Assembly: GCF_014066305.1 (NCBI RefSeq)
Contig: NW_023501042.1
Location: forward strand, 806,001 to 870,000
DNA length: 64,000 nt
Source: Letharia columbiana
Lineage: Eukaryota; Ascomycota; Lecanoromycetes; Lecanorales; Parmeliaceae
Direction: 5' to 3'
The notes below the pieces were generated by a model, which saw only the letters and a program-made list of their open reading frames with translations, was not told the DNA's origin and searched no databases. This document shows, in pieces, positions 24,007 through 36,028 of the stretch; within the stretch, counting starts at the first letter, position 1, and each line of letters opens with the position of its first letter. Made by a program: the position numbers and the translations under genes.

Positions 24007-25385
24007 TCACAACTCACGATGAGCAGCCTGCGTCGGCTCCTTGGCACCCTCCTGCACTTTTGACTCATCAAACCTCCACACGCCGCCCGTCTTTTCAGCT
24101 TCGATCTTCTCACCCGGTATGGGCTTTGCCAATTTCTCGAACAACGGATCTGGAGGCGACGATCGCTTGAAGAATCTCCTCTGCCATTCCCGCCCCTCAG
24201 CCTGCTCTTTTCTCCGCAATTCTCTTTGCGACATTTCGATCTTCGATTTCTCATTATGCACGACATCCATATCGCTCTTGATAATCCCTTCCGCGACTTT
24301 CTGCCACGCTCTGTTGGACTCGTATGGATCCTGCTGATCGATAGGGGGAACCTGCAGTGGTGTTGTTTTTGTGGTTTTGGCATTGTGTGTCTCAATCGGT
24401 TCGGCTTTCTTCAGGCCACTACCGCTACCAGCCTTGATGGTGAAGCTATCGGTCCATTGACCTTCGACGGTGTATAAGATCTCCTTCTCTTTACCTGTTG
24501 GGTAGAGGGTAGCCGTGAAGGAGTTCTTCTTGCCGGAAACCCAGCCTTTGCCAGAGTAATCGATCTTAGCCATGTAGCCGGAGGAAGAAGAGATGTAAGT
24601 GCAGTTGTTCAATTCGACGAATGGTTTGCCGTAGATGAGACCTTCGATGTGGAGGGCTGGGAGGGTGATGAGGTAGGTTTCGTTGTGGGATTTGAGGGTG
24701 TAGATGGCGTGACCGATTTGTTTGACGTGGATTGTCCGGGAAAATGACGCCTTTTGGGCGTTGTATCCTTGAAGCTGGAGAAACCGTATGTTAGGGGGTT
24801 CGGGTTGGTGGGACAAAGAAGGCATACCTGAACGCCGTGCTTGTCGTTCGTAATGCAGTAAGCTGTCACTGGTGGGTGATGACTTCAAGAGATATCAACA
24901 ATCGGGTTCAATGCTGGCGCCCGGATACTGCCTACCTGACTTGCTCAGATACTAATTGCGTCGTCCCTGCAGCATCTTCCCACTTCCCGATGAACAGCTC
25001 TCCTAGGAACGGGTTCAGTGGCTTTTTTTCCGACCCAAACTTGTCATTTCTACTGCTGTACGATTGCTTCAATGTACTGAGGAACCACTTCAATACTAGC
25101 AGGGCTCGCTTCGCAGGGTCTTGCTCCAAAGCTGGCGCAACGAAAATGGATGGATGTTCAGTCCAGTACGCTGAGAACTCTGTGAGGGATGTGGTGCCTA
25201 AGATGAACGGAGGAGCTGTCATAGATGAGAGGTCGCCATTGAAAGATGCTATCGACTGGACGTGCAGTCAGCGAGTCTGCGAGGCATCGTTTCGTTGGGG
25301 GATTACGTACCTTCAGAAACGTAGACCACGAGCCTTTGTTCTGAGGCGCAACGCCATCACCTTCACCTTTGGAAGAGCTAGACAT
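24007..25385 (-). CDS. KES1: Oxysterol-binding protein, Kes1/Osh4 group
   Basis: Four exons: 25311-25385, 24936-25255, 24828-24882 and 24007-24774; introns of 55, 53 and 53 bp; 405 residues. The family fingerprint EQVSHHPP (residues 129-136) is created across the second splice, strongly confirming the model. Upstream are [19 protein letters not shown] and [14 protein letters not shown]; downstream [14 protein letters not shown] and FDESKVQEG. There is no PH, FFAT or ankyrin region, so this is the short Kes1/Osh4-type class. Such proteins exchange sterol for phosphatidylinositol 4-phosphate between ER and Golgi or plasma membranes. Only about 120 bp separates its stop from the poly-A block. 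Confidence 0.92.
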
Positions 25386-25826
25386 GGTATATGACAGGGA
25401 TAACGAATGGCTGAGGGTGAGTTGAAAGAAACAGGAGTCGGTTTGAGAGATGAGAGTGAATAGAATAAAGCAACGGTCAAGAGCCAAGGAGGGGCAAACA
25501 CACGCGGCAGGCGCAGCGCTTGTGCGTCACCGAGGGGCGAGGGGAACTTGTAGCAAAGTCAACCATGACAGCTTTCATTGCTATGCATTTCTGAGTATCC
25601 ACCAGAATAGGCAGGCGACTACGGTTTCAGATTCGAATCTCGAGACAGTTCTGATACAAGCCATCCGCTAAGGTATAGAGAAGCAGTATCTGCTCGTCCT
25701 CAATTGACCCCAATCGACTTAATCCCTCCATTTTCTCTTGATTCGGCCTCTGTTTCATCGCCTCGGTCGATGTCTTGCTGCCTCGGAATTATGTTCTTTC
25801 TAACCATCTATATCTCTCTTTCCTAA
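25386..25826. other. Intergenic
   Basis: 5' flank of the oxysterol-binding protein gene; no gene, repeat or RNA was recognised. Confidence 0.5.
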
Positions 25827-26348
25827 TGCTGCCCGTTTTCCTGCCGTGTTCCTTCTAAGACAACACCCCTGGCGTTGAATCGAGTTTCCTCGGGGGACAT
25901 AATTGCCTATCTTGAGTACAAGCTTGAATTTGATTGTTCATACGACCTTCTACGAGATATAACACGACGTATCGAGAACATACGGAGTATTGTTCAATGT
26001 ATTAGACAAACTCGAACTTAGAAGTCGAAAGCGCGATCCATTGTAGCAGATTGCATTCGCGAGAATGGCATCAAAGCCAACCTCTCTTCTAGCATCAGAA
26101 CGGAAAACGACCTTCCATCTGACATTCTACGCACGCTTGATAAAGGGAACAGTCATGCGTAACGTCAGCCGAGAAAAGCCAAGAAATCAAAGTTCAAAAG
26201 CAATCGTGTCAAATTCGAACGACCCAAAGAACAAAGAACCTCAGAAAGGTCAACCCATACAGGAATACCTTCGGAAATAGATAACCCTCTGCAATGTCAA
26301 AGTTCTGCCTGTCAACACTTTCCACAGGAGCTACATCTGATCAGCTAG
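25827..26348 (+). pseudogene. Possible decayed gene with two in-frame stops
   Basis: One frame reads protein-like sequence (DIIAYLEYKLEFDCSYDLLR; KSKARSIVADCIRENGIKAN; RKAKKSKFKSNRVKFERPK) interrupted only by TAG at 26019-26021 and TAA at 26160-26162. Both could come from Gln codons by one C-to-T change. The composition, helical then basic, is coding-like, but I recognise no family and no clear start. It may be a chance frame. Confidence 0.3.
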
Positions 26349-27148
26349 ATACTCTTCGAGTCGGTAGACTCGTATGGTGGATGTTCAAAACTGCCCACTG
26401 GTTGATCCGCGAAGGTGCCACTGTTGAGAACCGCTTGCATTTTTGGGAAGCAGCCTGGATAATACAGAAGGAGGATCGTAGAAGACGGAAAGGCAGCATG
26501 AAAGCTGATGTGTACAGAGTAGCCGAGACAGCGGCCATTGGACAGGAAAGACGGAGGGGTATCCCAAATTCGAGAAGCATTGAGATGTACTGTGGGGCAA
26601 GTCCAGTGGTCAAGTAGTTAGAGCATCATCATGAGTTAGAAGCCATCGCTCGGAAACAATGCCTCCTGTTGTTTGTGTGACTTACCATCGGTACACTAGC
26701 AGCACACATTTCATTAACTAATCGCAAAGGATGATTAGGACGCTGCATTTAGTAGGAGGTGAACCGGACACGCTCTACGTCGCTAGATATCTGATCAGGA
26801 ACGGAGGATGAAGACTGGAAAAGGCGATGCTGACTCCAGATCCTGAAAGATCTCATGTTTGAGGTAGAGAGGGAAGAATGAAGACAGATTGGATGCTAAA
26901 ATTTCATACCACGCCCAGAGGAACTGCAGGAGTGAGAAGGTCAGTTTGTGGGATACCGCAGCAATCATGACCGTCTGGTTTACCAGCCAATGGTGTTGGT
27001 GGTGTCGCTTGGGCTGTATTGAGGACCAACCTTTTTTTCGCCATGATTTTGCTTGACTTTTTTTTGACAGAAAAAGCTCATAGGGCACTGAAGGGGCGAA
27101 GTCTATGAACAATCTTCCCTCAACAACAGTACTCAAACTCAAAGTGAC
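26349..27148. other. Intergenic
   Basis: A 107-codon rightward frame (26294-26617) overlaps the left part but has no recognisable motif. Otherwise this is the 3' flank of phosphoglucomutase. Confidence 0.4.
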
Positions 27149-28968
<1,820 letters not shown>

Positions 28969-29233
28969 TGTGATGGATAGTGTAGCTGTAGTGACTTGCG
29001 GTCGGTTGTAGGGTTATGAGAGGTTTCAATGCGCGTGCAATGGATATCGAAAAAGAGGTCTGTAAATTTGTTGAAGTGGGGCGGAAACTTGAAAGCGCGC
29101 GGTGGGGCGGTTGGCCGCAGTAGCTTTTGGCCAACGAAGACCGATAGAAGCCACCACCTGAAAAAGGATCAATATCACCAGGAATACGTCAATCTTTGCT
29201 CTATTCGGCCGTATATATGCGCTGTGATAATGG

Positions 29234-29878
29234 TCACCTCACGAAACATTTCTCGCGATAGTACTTGGCTTCCTCGATGCTTTCCAAAATGTCTTCTCTG
29301 GCCTGATGGAGAAGTTTCTTGGAAGGCACATCCAGTAAGACTGCCTCGGGAGCCCATCTCCTCGCAGCCTCTTTCAGACTACTGACATCCAATATCCGGT
29401 AGCTTAGATAGTCCGTGATCCTATTGTAGGGAGGCTTGTTGAGGAATGCCTTGTCACAATGTACGCTGTTACCAGCTAGCAAGCCTCTGCGTCCTTCGGG
29501 GACATATTTCTTGACGTATTCGAGTAGACCCTCCGCTGCCTGTTCCTTGGTCGTAGTGGATGCAACGCAAGCTGCTGTCAAGCCTGACGCTCCATGTATT
29601 TTGGTGCACCACTCGCCCATTCGATCTAGAGTAGACTTGTCGTGATGTATGATTGCCTCCCAGCCTTGCTCGTCCTGAAGCTTCAGCTGAGCATCTGTGA
29701 TGAAGCATGCTATGGACATGATTGTCTCTTTCTCCGGGTCCAATCCGGTCATCTCGCAGTCAATAAATATCAAAGGATCATTAGAACGCATCCTAGCCAT
29801 TTTTCGCTGTGTCGCTGGACTCGAGCACCACGCTAGATTTTTTGGTAGAAGTGCAGACTTTAAGAAGGAAGAGATCAT
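29234..29878 (-). CDS. REX2: Oligoribonuclease (DEDDh 3'-5' exonuclease)
   Basis: A single exon of 214 residues from ATG 29878 (MISSFLKSALL); an earlier in-frame start at 29899 is possible. Catalytic Asp40 and Glu42 lie in FIDCEMTGLD; the second acidic site is in NSVHCDKAFL; YRILDVSSLKEAARRW and the final HQAREDI supply the remaining His/Asp. The length and order match Orn/Rex2, which degrades RNA oligonucleotides of 2-5 nt. The basic, hydrophobic first 30 residues suit a mitochondrial presequence, as in yeast Rex2. It is divergent from the oxidoreductase gene across 214 bp. Confidence 0.92.
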   Translation of the reverse strand: MISSFLKSALLPKNLAWCSSPATQRKMARMRSNDPLIFIDCEMTGLDPEKETIMSIACFITDAQLKLQDEQGWEAIIHHDKSTLDRMGEWCTKIHGASGLTAACVASTTTKEQAAEGLLEYVKKYVPEGRRGLLAGNSVHCDKAFLNKPPYNRITDYLSYRILDVSSLKEAARRWAPEAVLLDVPSKKLLHQAREDILESIEEAKYYREKCFVR

Positions 29879-30092
29879 TGTATTCTCCGCAAAGTGCAAA
29901 CGCGTGAGAAATGTTTCGGCGCGGATCCGCCGGGAAAACCTCGCTGGAAGAGAGTGAGATCTACAGAAGGAAAGAACGAGCCCCTGAGTACTTTCTACAA
30001 ATTATCTCAGAAATTGGACCCCAAAAAAGGACAATAATCATGGTGTAGATACCGCGAATGAGTTGATTGCTCGGTATTTTACATTGTGGACA
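29879..30092. promoter_or_regulatory. Bidirectional promoter region
   Basis: 214 bp between the divergent starts of oligoribonuclease (29878) and the oxidoreductase (30093). No TATA box is evident. Confidence 0.45.
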
Positions 30093-31792
30093 ATGGCTCT
30101 GGTTAACGGTCATTCCGGCGGCAGTATCCCTCCAGACTTGATCCAAGAAAGTCGGCCATTGAGCTTCCTCATCATTGGCGCTGGCTCTCGAGGCAATGCA
30201 TATGCCACTGCTATATCGGAGAATCACACCATCAATGGCTACGTTGGCGCCATAGCAGAGCCCATTACCGGCAAGAGGCATTCGTTCTGGCGAAAGTACG
30301 TCTCTGGAAGAAAAGAGCCAAGACCTGGTGAGGTTTTCGAAACCTGGCAGGAATTTCTAGATTTCGAACTGGACAGACGAAACAGAAAGGAGAAGAGCGA
30401 GCCTGTGCTGGAAGGTGTCGATGGTGTTTTTGTCTGTGTACTGGATGAGATGCACGCCGAGATTATCACTACTCTCGCACCTTTGCATCTACATATCATG
30501 AGCGAGAAACCATTGGCAACTACTCTGCAGGACTGCTTGAGAATATATCGTTCTCTGAAGCCTCCAGGGGGTGAGCCTGACCGAGCTATCTTTTCAATCG
30601 GCCATGTTCTACGTTACAGTCCTCACAATATGCTACTTCGGCAATTGCTGTTGGAAGATGAAGTGATTGGAGACGTCCTGTCAATCGAACACACCGAGCC
30701 CGTGGGCTATTGGCACTTTTCTCATTCTTACGTCAGGTGAGAATGTGTCTAAGCAAGACAAGCTATGACTGACGAGAAGACAGAGGCAATTGGCGCAAAG
30801 AGTCAATGGGTCCTTCTCTACTTACCAAATCGTGCCATGACATCGATCTGCTACTCTGGTTGCTCTGCTCGCCACCAGCGTCATCGACAAACCCGCCCCA
30901 TCTTCCCTCCAGCGTATCTTCCTCAGGCTCTCTGTTGTACTTCAAAAGGTCACGGAAGCCTGCTTTGGCGGGGAATGCCACCAATTGTCTGTCGTGTCCT
31001 GCTGAACCTGAGTGCTTGTATAGCGCCAAGAAGATCTACGTACAAGATCGCTTGGCGAAAGGCATAGCTGGATGGCCCGTCAACATTGTTGCTCCTGAAA
31101 TCGAAGACTTGATGGGACAAGGCGAGAAAGGCACTGCCATGAGGATGCTGGAAGCGGAGTTAGCAAGAGACTACGACACTAGCACGCCACAGTCTGAAAT
31201 CGATGGAAAACGATGGTTTGGCCGCTGCGTCTGGGAAGCCGACAACAGTGTCTGCGATGACCAGGTGGTGACTATGACCTGGGAAGAGACTCCACTCCCT
31301 TTGAATGGAAGTAAAGGAATCGAGTCCCGCCTCAGAGGGAGAGGCGCAAAAGTTGCAACGTTCCATATGGTAGCCTCGACCGAGAAACAGTGCGAGAGAA
31401 GAGGTCGAATCTATGGGACCAAAGGAGAAATTGAGTACGACAGCAAGGCCATCCGAGTCTACGATTTCGCTTCCGAACATGCTCAAATTCATCACCCTCA
31501 TCAGCCGGGCGGAGGGCATGGTGGAGGCGATGCAGGACTTGTGCAGCAATTTGTAAAAGCGTGTGAGGCCGTACGCACGCAGGAGATGAATGTGGCTGAA
31601 GCTCAACGAGTGCATATTGGATGCACGTTGGACGATGTGATCAGAAGCCATGCTATGGTCTTTGCAGCCGAGGAAGCTCGTAACGGGAAGAAAGTCGTTG
31701 ACTGGGCTGAGTGGTGGGTGGCTAATGTAGAAGAGACCATGGACGAAATGGGCGAGAAGAACCTTGATCCGGATATTGGATCATCGACTTGA
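30093..31792 (+). CDS. Gfo/Idh/MocA-family oxidoreductase
   Basis: Exons 30093-30736 and 30784-31792 with a 47-bp intron; 550 residues. The Rossmann fold begins FLIIGAGSRGNAYATAI (G-x-G-x-x-G), and the conserved substrate-domain motif SEKPLATTLQDC is the family E-K-P signature. Further on are HTEPVGYWHFSHSYVRG and KSCHDIDLLLWLL, where the Lys/Asp-His region contributes to catalysis in this family. A Cys-containing insert (NATNCLSCPAEPECLYSAKK) resembles fungal members of about 500 residues and might bind metal; that is inference. Relatives oxidise or reduce sugars, inositols and related polyols with NAD(P); the substrate is unknown. Confidence 0.87.
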
Positions 31793-33187
31793 CCCAAAGC
31801 CGCGCATCGACTGTCCTCAAGAAAAAGGACATGCTGGCCTGCTTTCGGCACACTCTTCTAGGAGATGAAGCTGATTACTAGGACAAACACTCCCATCATT
31901 ATGGAGCACTCTTGCATCCATATCAAGGAAGAGCAATGGTGGATAAACCAAGGTGCATAAATGACTTTCCCACCGCTGCATACCAAGATTGGCTTCGCTA
32001 CAGCTGCATCGCTCGTAAAAGCACGCTGACCCGGATATCGATTTGGTGCTTGCTTGCTCTCGGCTGCTGAACCAAAGTCCTTGGTTTGCATCTTTTCCCG
32101 AGTCAAAGTCCATAGTGGGCTAGATGCGCTTGGGAAGAAAGCAGGAGGAGCATGACCAGAAGCAGGAAGAAGACTGAAACTCGTTCTAGGAAGAGTTTCA
32201 GATGTCCTTGAGGCCCCGTATGGGTGAGTTGCTCCATGGAAAGCCAATCGTTCTTGCCTGATGAGTTATGACTCTTTCGTTCTTGCATCTGGCGCCAAGG
32301 GTTCCGCCAAAAAGGGATTAGCGCCACTACAGCTTGGGACCAATCAACGCGTGTGTCTACCTGCCCCAGATTTTACGCGCCAAAGTCACTCGCAACGCTC
32401 CAATTCACCGGGCGTCAAGGTGACACCAAAATCACGAAACCTTCGCGACCTTCTGAAAGACCCGGAAATCCTCTGTTCCTCTATATTTGGCCGGCGCCTG
32501 GCTATTTGAAAAACTTCTAAACTGGGATAGCGCTTCGCGCTGGTAACTTCTGAGCTATGCCCAATGCTACCTCCTAAAGTTCTAATACGTCAACTGAGGC
32601 CTGTATTTTGGCCCAACTGGCAACCCGTACGATGGCGGGGCTACACCAAGGGTCGTCCGCGAGACGCGGTACCCTAGAAATAGCTTGAGACCGAACCCGC
32701 CCCGTACTTACTATACTGACGGCGTGACGCGCGACATCGTACTGTCTTGACAGAATGCCATGTTTCAACGGCCATGATGGCCTTGTTGTCTGCCCTAGTA
32801 GTCCGCCCAAACCAGTGATGTTACGTTTCAGATCTGTAACATCAGTATGTTGATTCTTGAAGCTTGCTGATATGTTTCATCTCCAATGGTGTAATGGAGA
32901 GCGTTCGTCGAGGATAAGTATCGCCCTCAAGTCCTCTCCATCTCCTATCACTTTTTTCCTTCTCCAGAGTTACGAAGCCTCCGACGAAACGTCTCTCAGT
33001 TCCTTCTCAACGAATCTCTTAATTTTCATTCTTTCTGTTTCCTACTGCTTCATCATAGACGAGACATCGGAGCCGGTCTCCACTAATACACAGCGCAAGA
33101 TATACCAGCCTATACTATCACGCATCGCGTAAGCAGTCTGCTGCCCTCTTGGAAACAAAGTCCAACAGTACTCCAAATCTGGAAGCC
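31793..33187. other. Intergenic, with a short perfect inverted repeat
   Basis: About 1.4 kb without a supportable gene. A 9-bp perfect inverted repeat (TGATGTTAC ... GTAACATCA, 11-nt loop) lies at about 32815-32843. Leftward frames of about 100-130 codons near 31.8-32.3 kb show no motif. Confidence 0.45.
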
Positions 33188-34836
33188 ATGCCTTCTCTCA
33201 AACCATACCAATATCGTCCTGCTACGCCCGACCAAGGCGAACACTCGGGGCATAGCCGCAACTCATCAGCGGGAAATTTTTCTATTTGGTCTTCGCCTGG
33301 GTCACCGAAGAGTCGAGCAACAACACCAAGCAGTTCTCCAATTATAATCCCGTGCGGGCCCACCCTGCTCCCAAAAATCCGCACTCGGGATCAAGGCCTT
33401 GATCAAGATGTCTCTAGCGGCAAAACACATCGCCGAGCTTTTTCTACGAATTGTAATCCGCCAAACCAACCACGACCATCTAGGCCAGGTTTTCAGCGAA
33501 GCACGACCAGCCCGCCGCAATGTTCTTCTTCACTTACTCCAGTCTCGAACACTTCGACAGTGGACACCTGGGCGGAGAACTCTGTGATCAGCTCTCCCGC
33601 ACCCTTTTCTTCATCCTATGTTGGCAGATCCTTCGGCCATGTCAGATCCACTTCCACCCCTGCCGTGGATGTTGCTTCTCTGCGACGGTACGGCAATCCG
33701 AATTACCGCACTCGTCCCGTCTACCTCACCCAACCATCTCAGTGTCCTAACGCTGTGCTGCCAATTTTGCCAGATTTTGCTTCTTCTGAGTTTGTATGTC
33801 CCTGTACCGACCGAGTATCGTGATCTCACTCCCGAGCTCTGCCTCGATGGGCCGACAACGACCGTTATGGAGTACTTGACAGGACCAAACCCAGCAGTCG
33901 ATCTGGTTGATAAGGTCTCCACAAGCATTGGCCACCATATGCATTGCTGGTGGGACATCCGAAATCTGGTAGATTGGGAAGACTTCAGCCTCGACACCAT
34001 CGTGGCTATTCCTGATTTCTCTTACAGCGAAGAAAGCTCCGGCCTTCTCAACGTTCCCATTCCAGCTGCGGCGCTCCCGAAACCACATGGCAGTCAGTCA
34101 ATAGTCCAACCCTCCAACGAACGCGGCCTTCAAGACGTCATTACCACATTCTACGCCGCCAAAATCAACGCTGCCCTCAAGACCTGCCAAGGCCACCAAC
34201 ATTACATCACCATGGTCCCGCAGCGCAACAGAGAAGATGGCCCATTCTATGTTTCTGCCTACGCCAACGATGAGACCCACGCGCTCGGCCGTGGCCGTGT
34301 CGTCGGCCTCGTCAAGACGTACGAGGTCTGGAACAGCAGCATGAGCAAGGAAAAGAACAGCAAGCAAACGCTCTACCTCGCCGGCCTCTCCCATCTGCAC
34401 CGCCTGCTGCGCGAAAGCAACACCCGCTACGGCTTCATCATGACGGAAATCGAACTCGTCTGCGTGCGCATGGGCACCGAAGAAGGCAAAGCCCTACTTC
34501 GGCTACCTCGAACTCGCGCCGCCCGTCCGCCTGAGCGAGCAGACGGGCCTGACGGCCTGCCTGGCGCTGTGGTACCTCCACATGCTGGCCGGGGACGCCC
34601 CGTTGGAGGGCCAGCGCGGCTACCGGATCGACGTCGGCCCGCCGGGTCCGCCGCCCGGCAGCAGCGGTCTGCTGTCGAGGCAGCACGTGCGGAAGCCGGG
34701 GCCCGAGGGACGGGACGGGTGGATGCAGCGCGTCCAGGAGGGCGAGAAGAGGTCGGCGAGGCGGACCCGGGGCTGGGTCTTCCCCGAGGAACCCTTCTCG
34801 ATCAAGGAGAGACAGGCGATGAAGGCCGGGAGGTAA
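33188..34836 (+). CDS. Conserved Pezizomycotina protein of unknown function, with one frameshift
   Basis: The start ATG 33188 (MPSLKPYQYRPATP) opens a Ser/Pro-rich disordered region of about 165 residues. The best join to the conserved part is an intron at 33688-33790 (GTACGG donor, CTGAG acceptor, with CTAAC inside), giving LYVPVPTEYRDLTPELCL. The domain then has HMHCWWDIRNLVDWEDFSL, FYAAKINAALKTCQGHQHYI, GRGRVVGLVKTYEVWN and YGFIMTEIELVCVR. At AAA 34488-34490 the frame breaks; one base less restores PYFGYLELAPPVRLSEQTG, LALWYLHMLAGDAP and RTRGWVFPEEPFS, and total length becomes 515 codons to TAA 34834-34836. I recognise the block order from conserved fungal hypothetical proteins without a known function. 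Confidence 0.68.
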
Positions 34837-36028
34837 GGAGGCGGTTTTCCGGGGGAAGGGTCCCGGGCTCGGCTGGTCCGGGCTTGGGGTCCGATCCGGT
34901 GGTTGATCCACCGGTCTACGATTCAATTAATCTTTGTTTGTTTGTTTGTTTGCTTGCTTGCATGCATAGCGATGGAGTTTGCATGGATGCCATACCCATG
35001 GGTTTGGAGCATTCACTTGGGGGCGTCGGGGCATGGATGTGTCCTCGGTCACGCATTCCATGTGGCGTGAACCTCGCTGGAAACGCGATTTCATTTACCT
35101 ATCCATTCAACCTTTTACCGTGCATATCATCGCTTCATGCCTTTTATCTCCGTATCGAGCATTTGCACAGGATTGGAGCATTTGTCGGAGTATGATATTA
35201 GCCGTATTTACATTCTGTCGAAGTGTTGGACATTCGCAAACTAAACCTCAAAATCTTGTTCGGGTGCAACGCCAAATCACCGAGTGATGGGTGATGTGTC
35301 ACAGGAAAACTGAAATTTTCGCAGGATCAATGGTCGTCGAGCTATGTACGGACATGTGGCGAATATATACATATGTACGCCATTTGCAAAAATAATTTGA
35401 CCTCTGACACTCCCTCTCTTTTGTACATTACGTGTACCCGAAGTCTTCAATCTCTTGCCTTTTCCAGCTAATCAGGACAAAAGCCTTTTCATTACGAAAG
35501 CGCCCAGCTCTTCTACCCGCTGCACGCTCCATATGTCACAAAATGCCAGGCAGCAACCACAGCCACGCATCTTCGCCGTCCACAAAGACATCGAAGACAC
35601 GACTGAGTTTCTCTTTGTTTCATAGCCAAGGCGATCTGTTGCGCCTAAAATCAGGTCGCCGTAAATCGGAGGTTCAGGTTTATTACCCTACATCTGACTC
35701 CCTGTCTTCGGCGGCTTCTTACTCGCCTCCAGATCTACCAGACGGTTGCGGTCGCAGCTGGGTAAGGGTGGTAGGAGTTTCAATGCGTGTCAGCCTGCGG
35801 CTCGCTTCGTTTCGCTTCGTTTCGCTTCACTCTGCGGCAGCGTTAAGTACGAGCAGGACGGTCGCCTGTCAGGCAGCCCGATCTGGCTTGGGGGCTGATT
35901 CAATGGCGCCGAATGGGGCTTTTTCCTGAAACCGCCAAGGCGACGAAGGTGGAGCTGTTGCAAAGTTGTCTGCATCTCTTTAAGCACTAGGGTGCCAAGA
36001 TTGTTCATTTTTAGGCAAGTTTCCATCA
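34837..36028. other. Intergenic, with simple repeats
   Basis: A TTTG/TTGC array lies at about 34932-34962, and the word TTCGCTTCGT recurs near 35802-35830. A Ser-rich rightward frame from ATG 35544 (MPGSNHSHASSPSTKTSK) is possible but unsupported. Confidence 0.45.

Noticed and set aside
26294..26617. 107-codon rightward frame
   Set aside because: No motif, no intron or promoter support; overlaps the end of a possible decayed frame.
31858..32247. Leftward frames behind the oxidoreductase gene
   Set aside because: Short, motif-free, and placed in a 3' flank; nothing supports translation.
32880..32960. tRNA-like words (TGGTGTAATGG) near 32.9 kb
   Set aside because: No matching B box or acceptor stem could be folded, so no tRNA was called.
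35432..35929. 165-codon Ser-rich rightward frame
   Set aside because: No recognisable domain, no good ATG context except a possible one at 35544, and it runs through a simple repeat.
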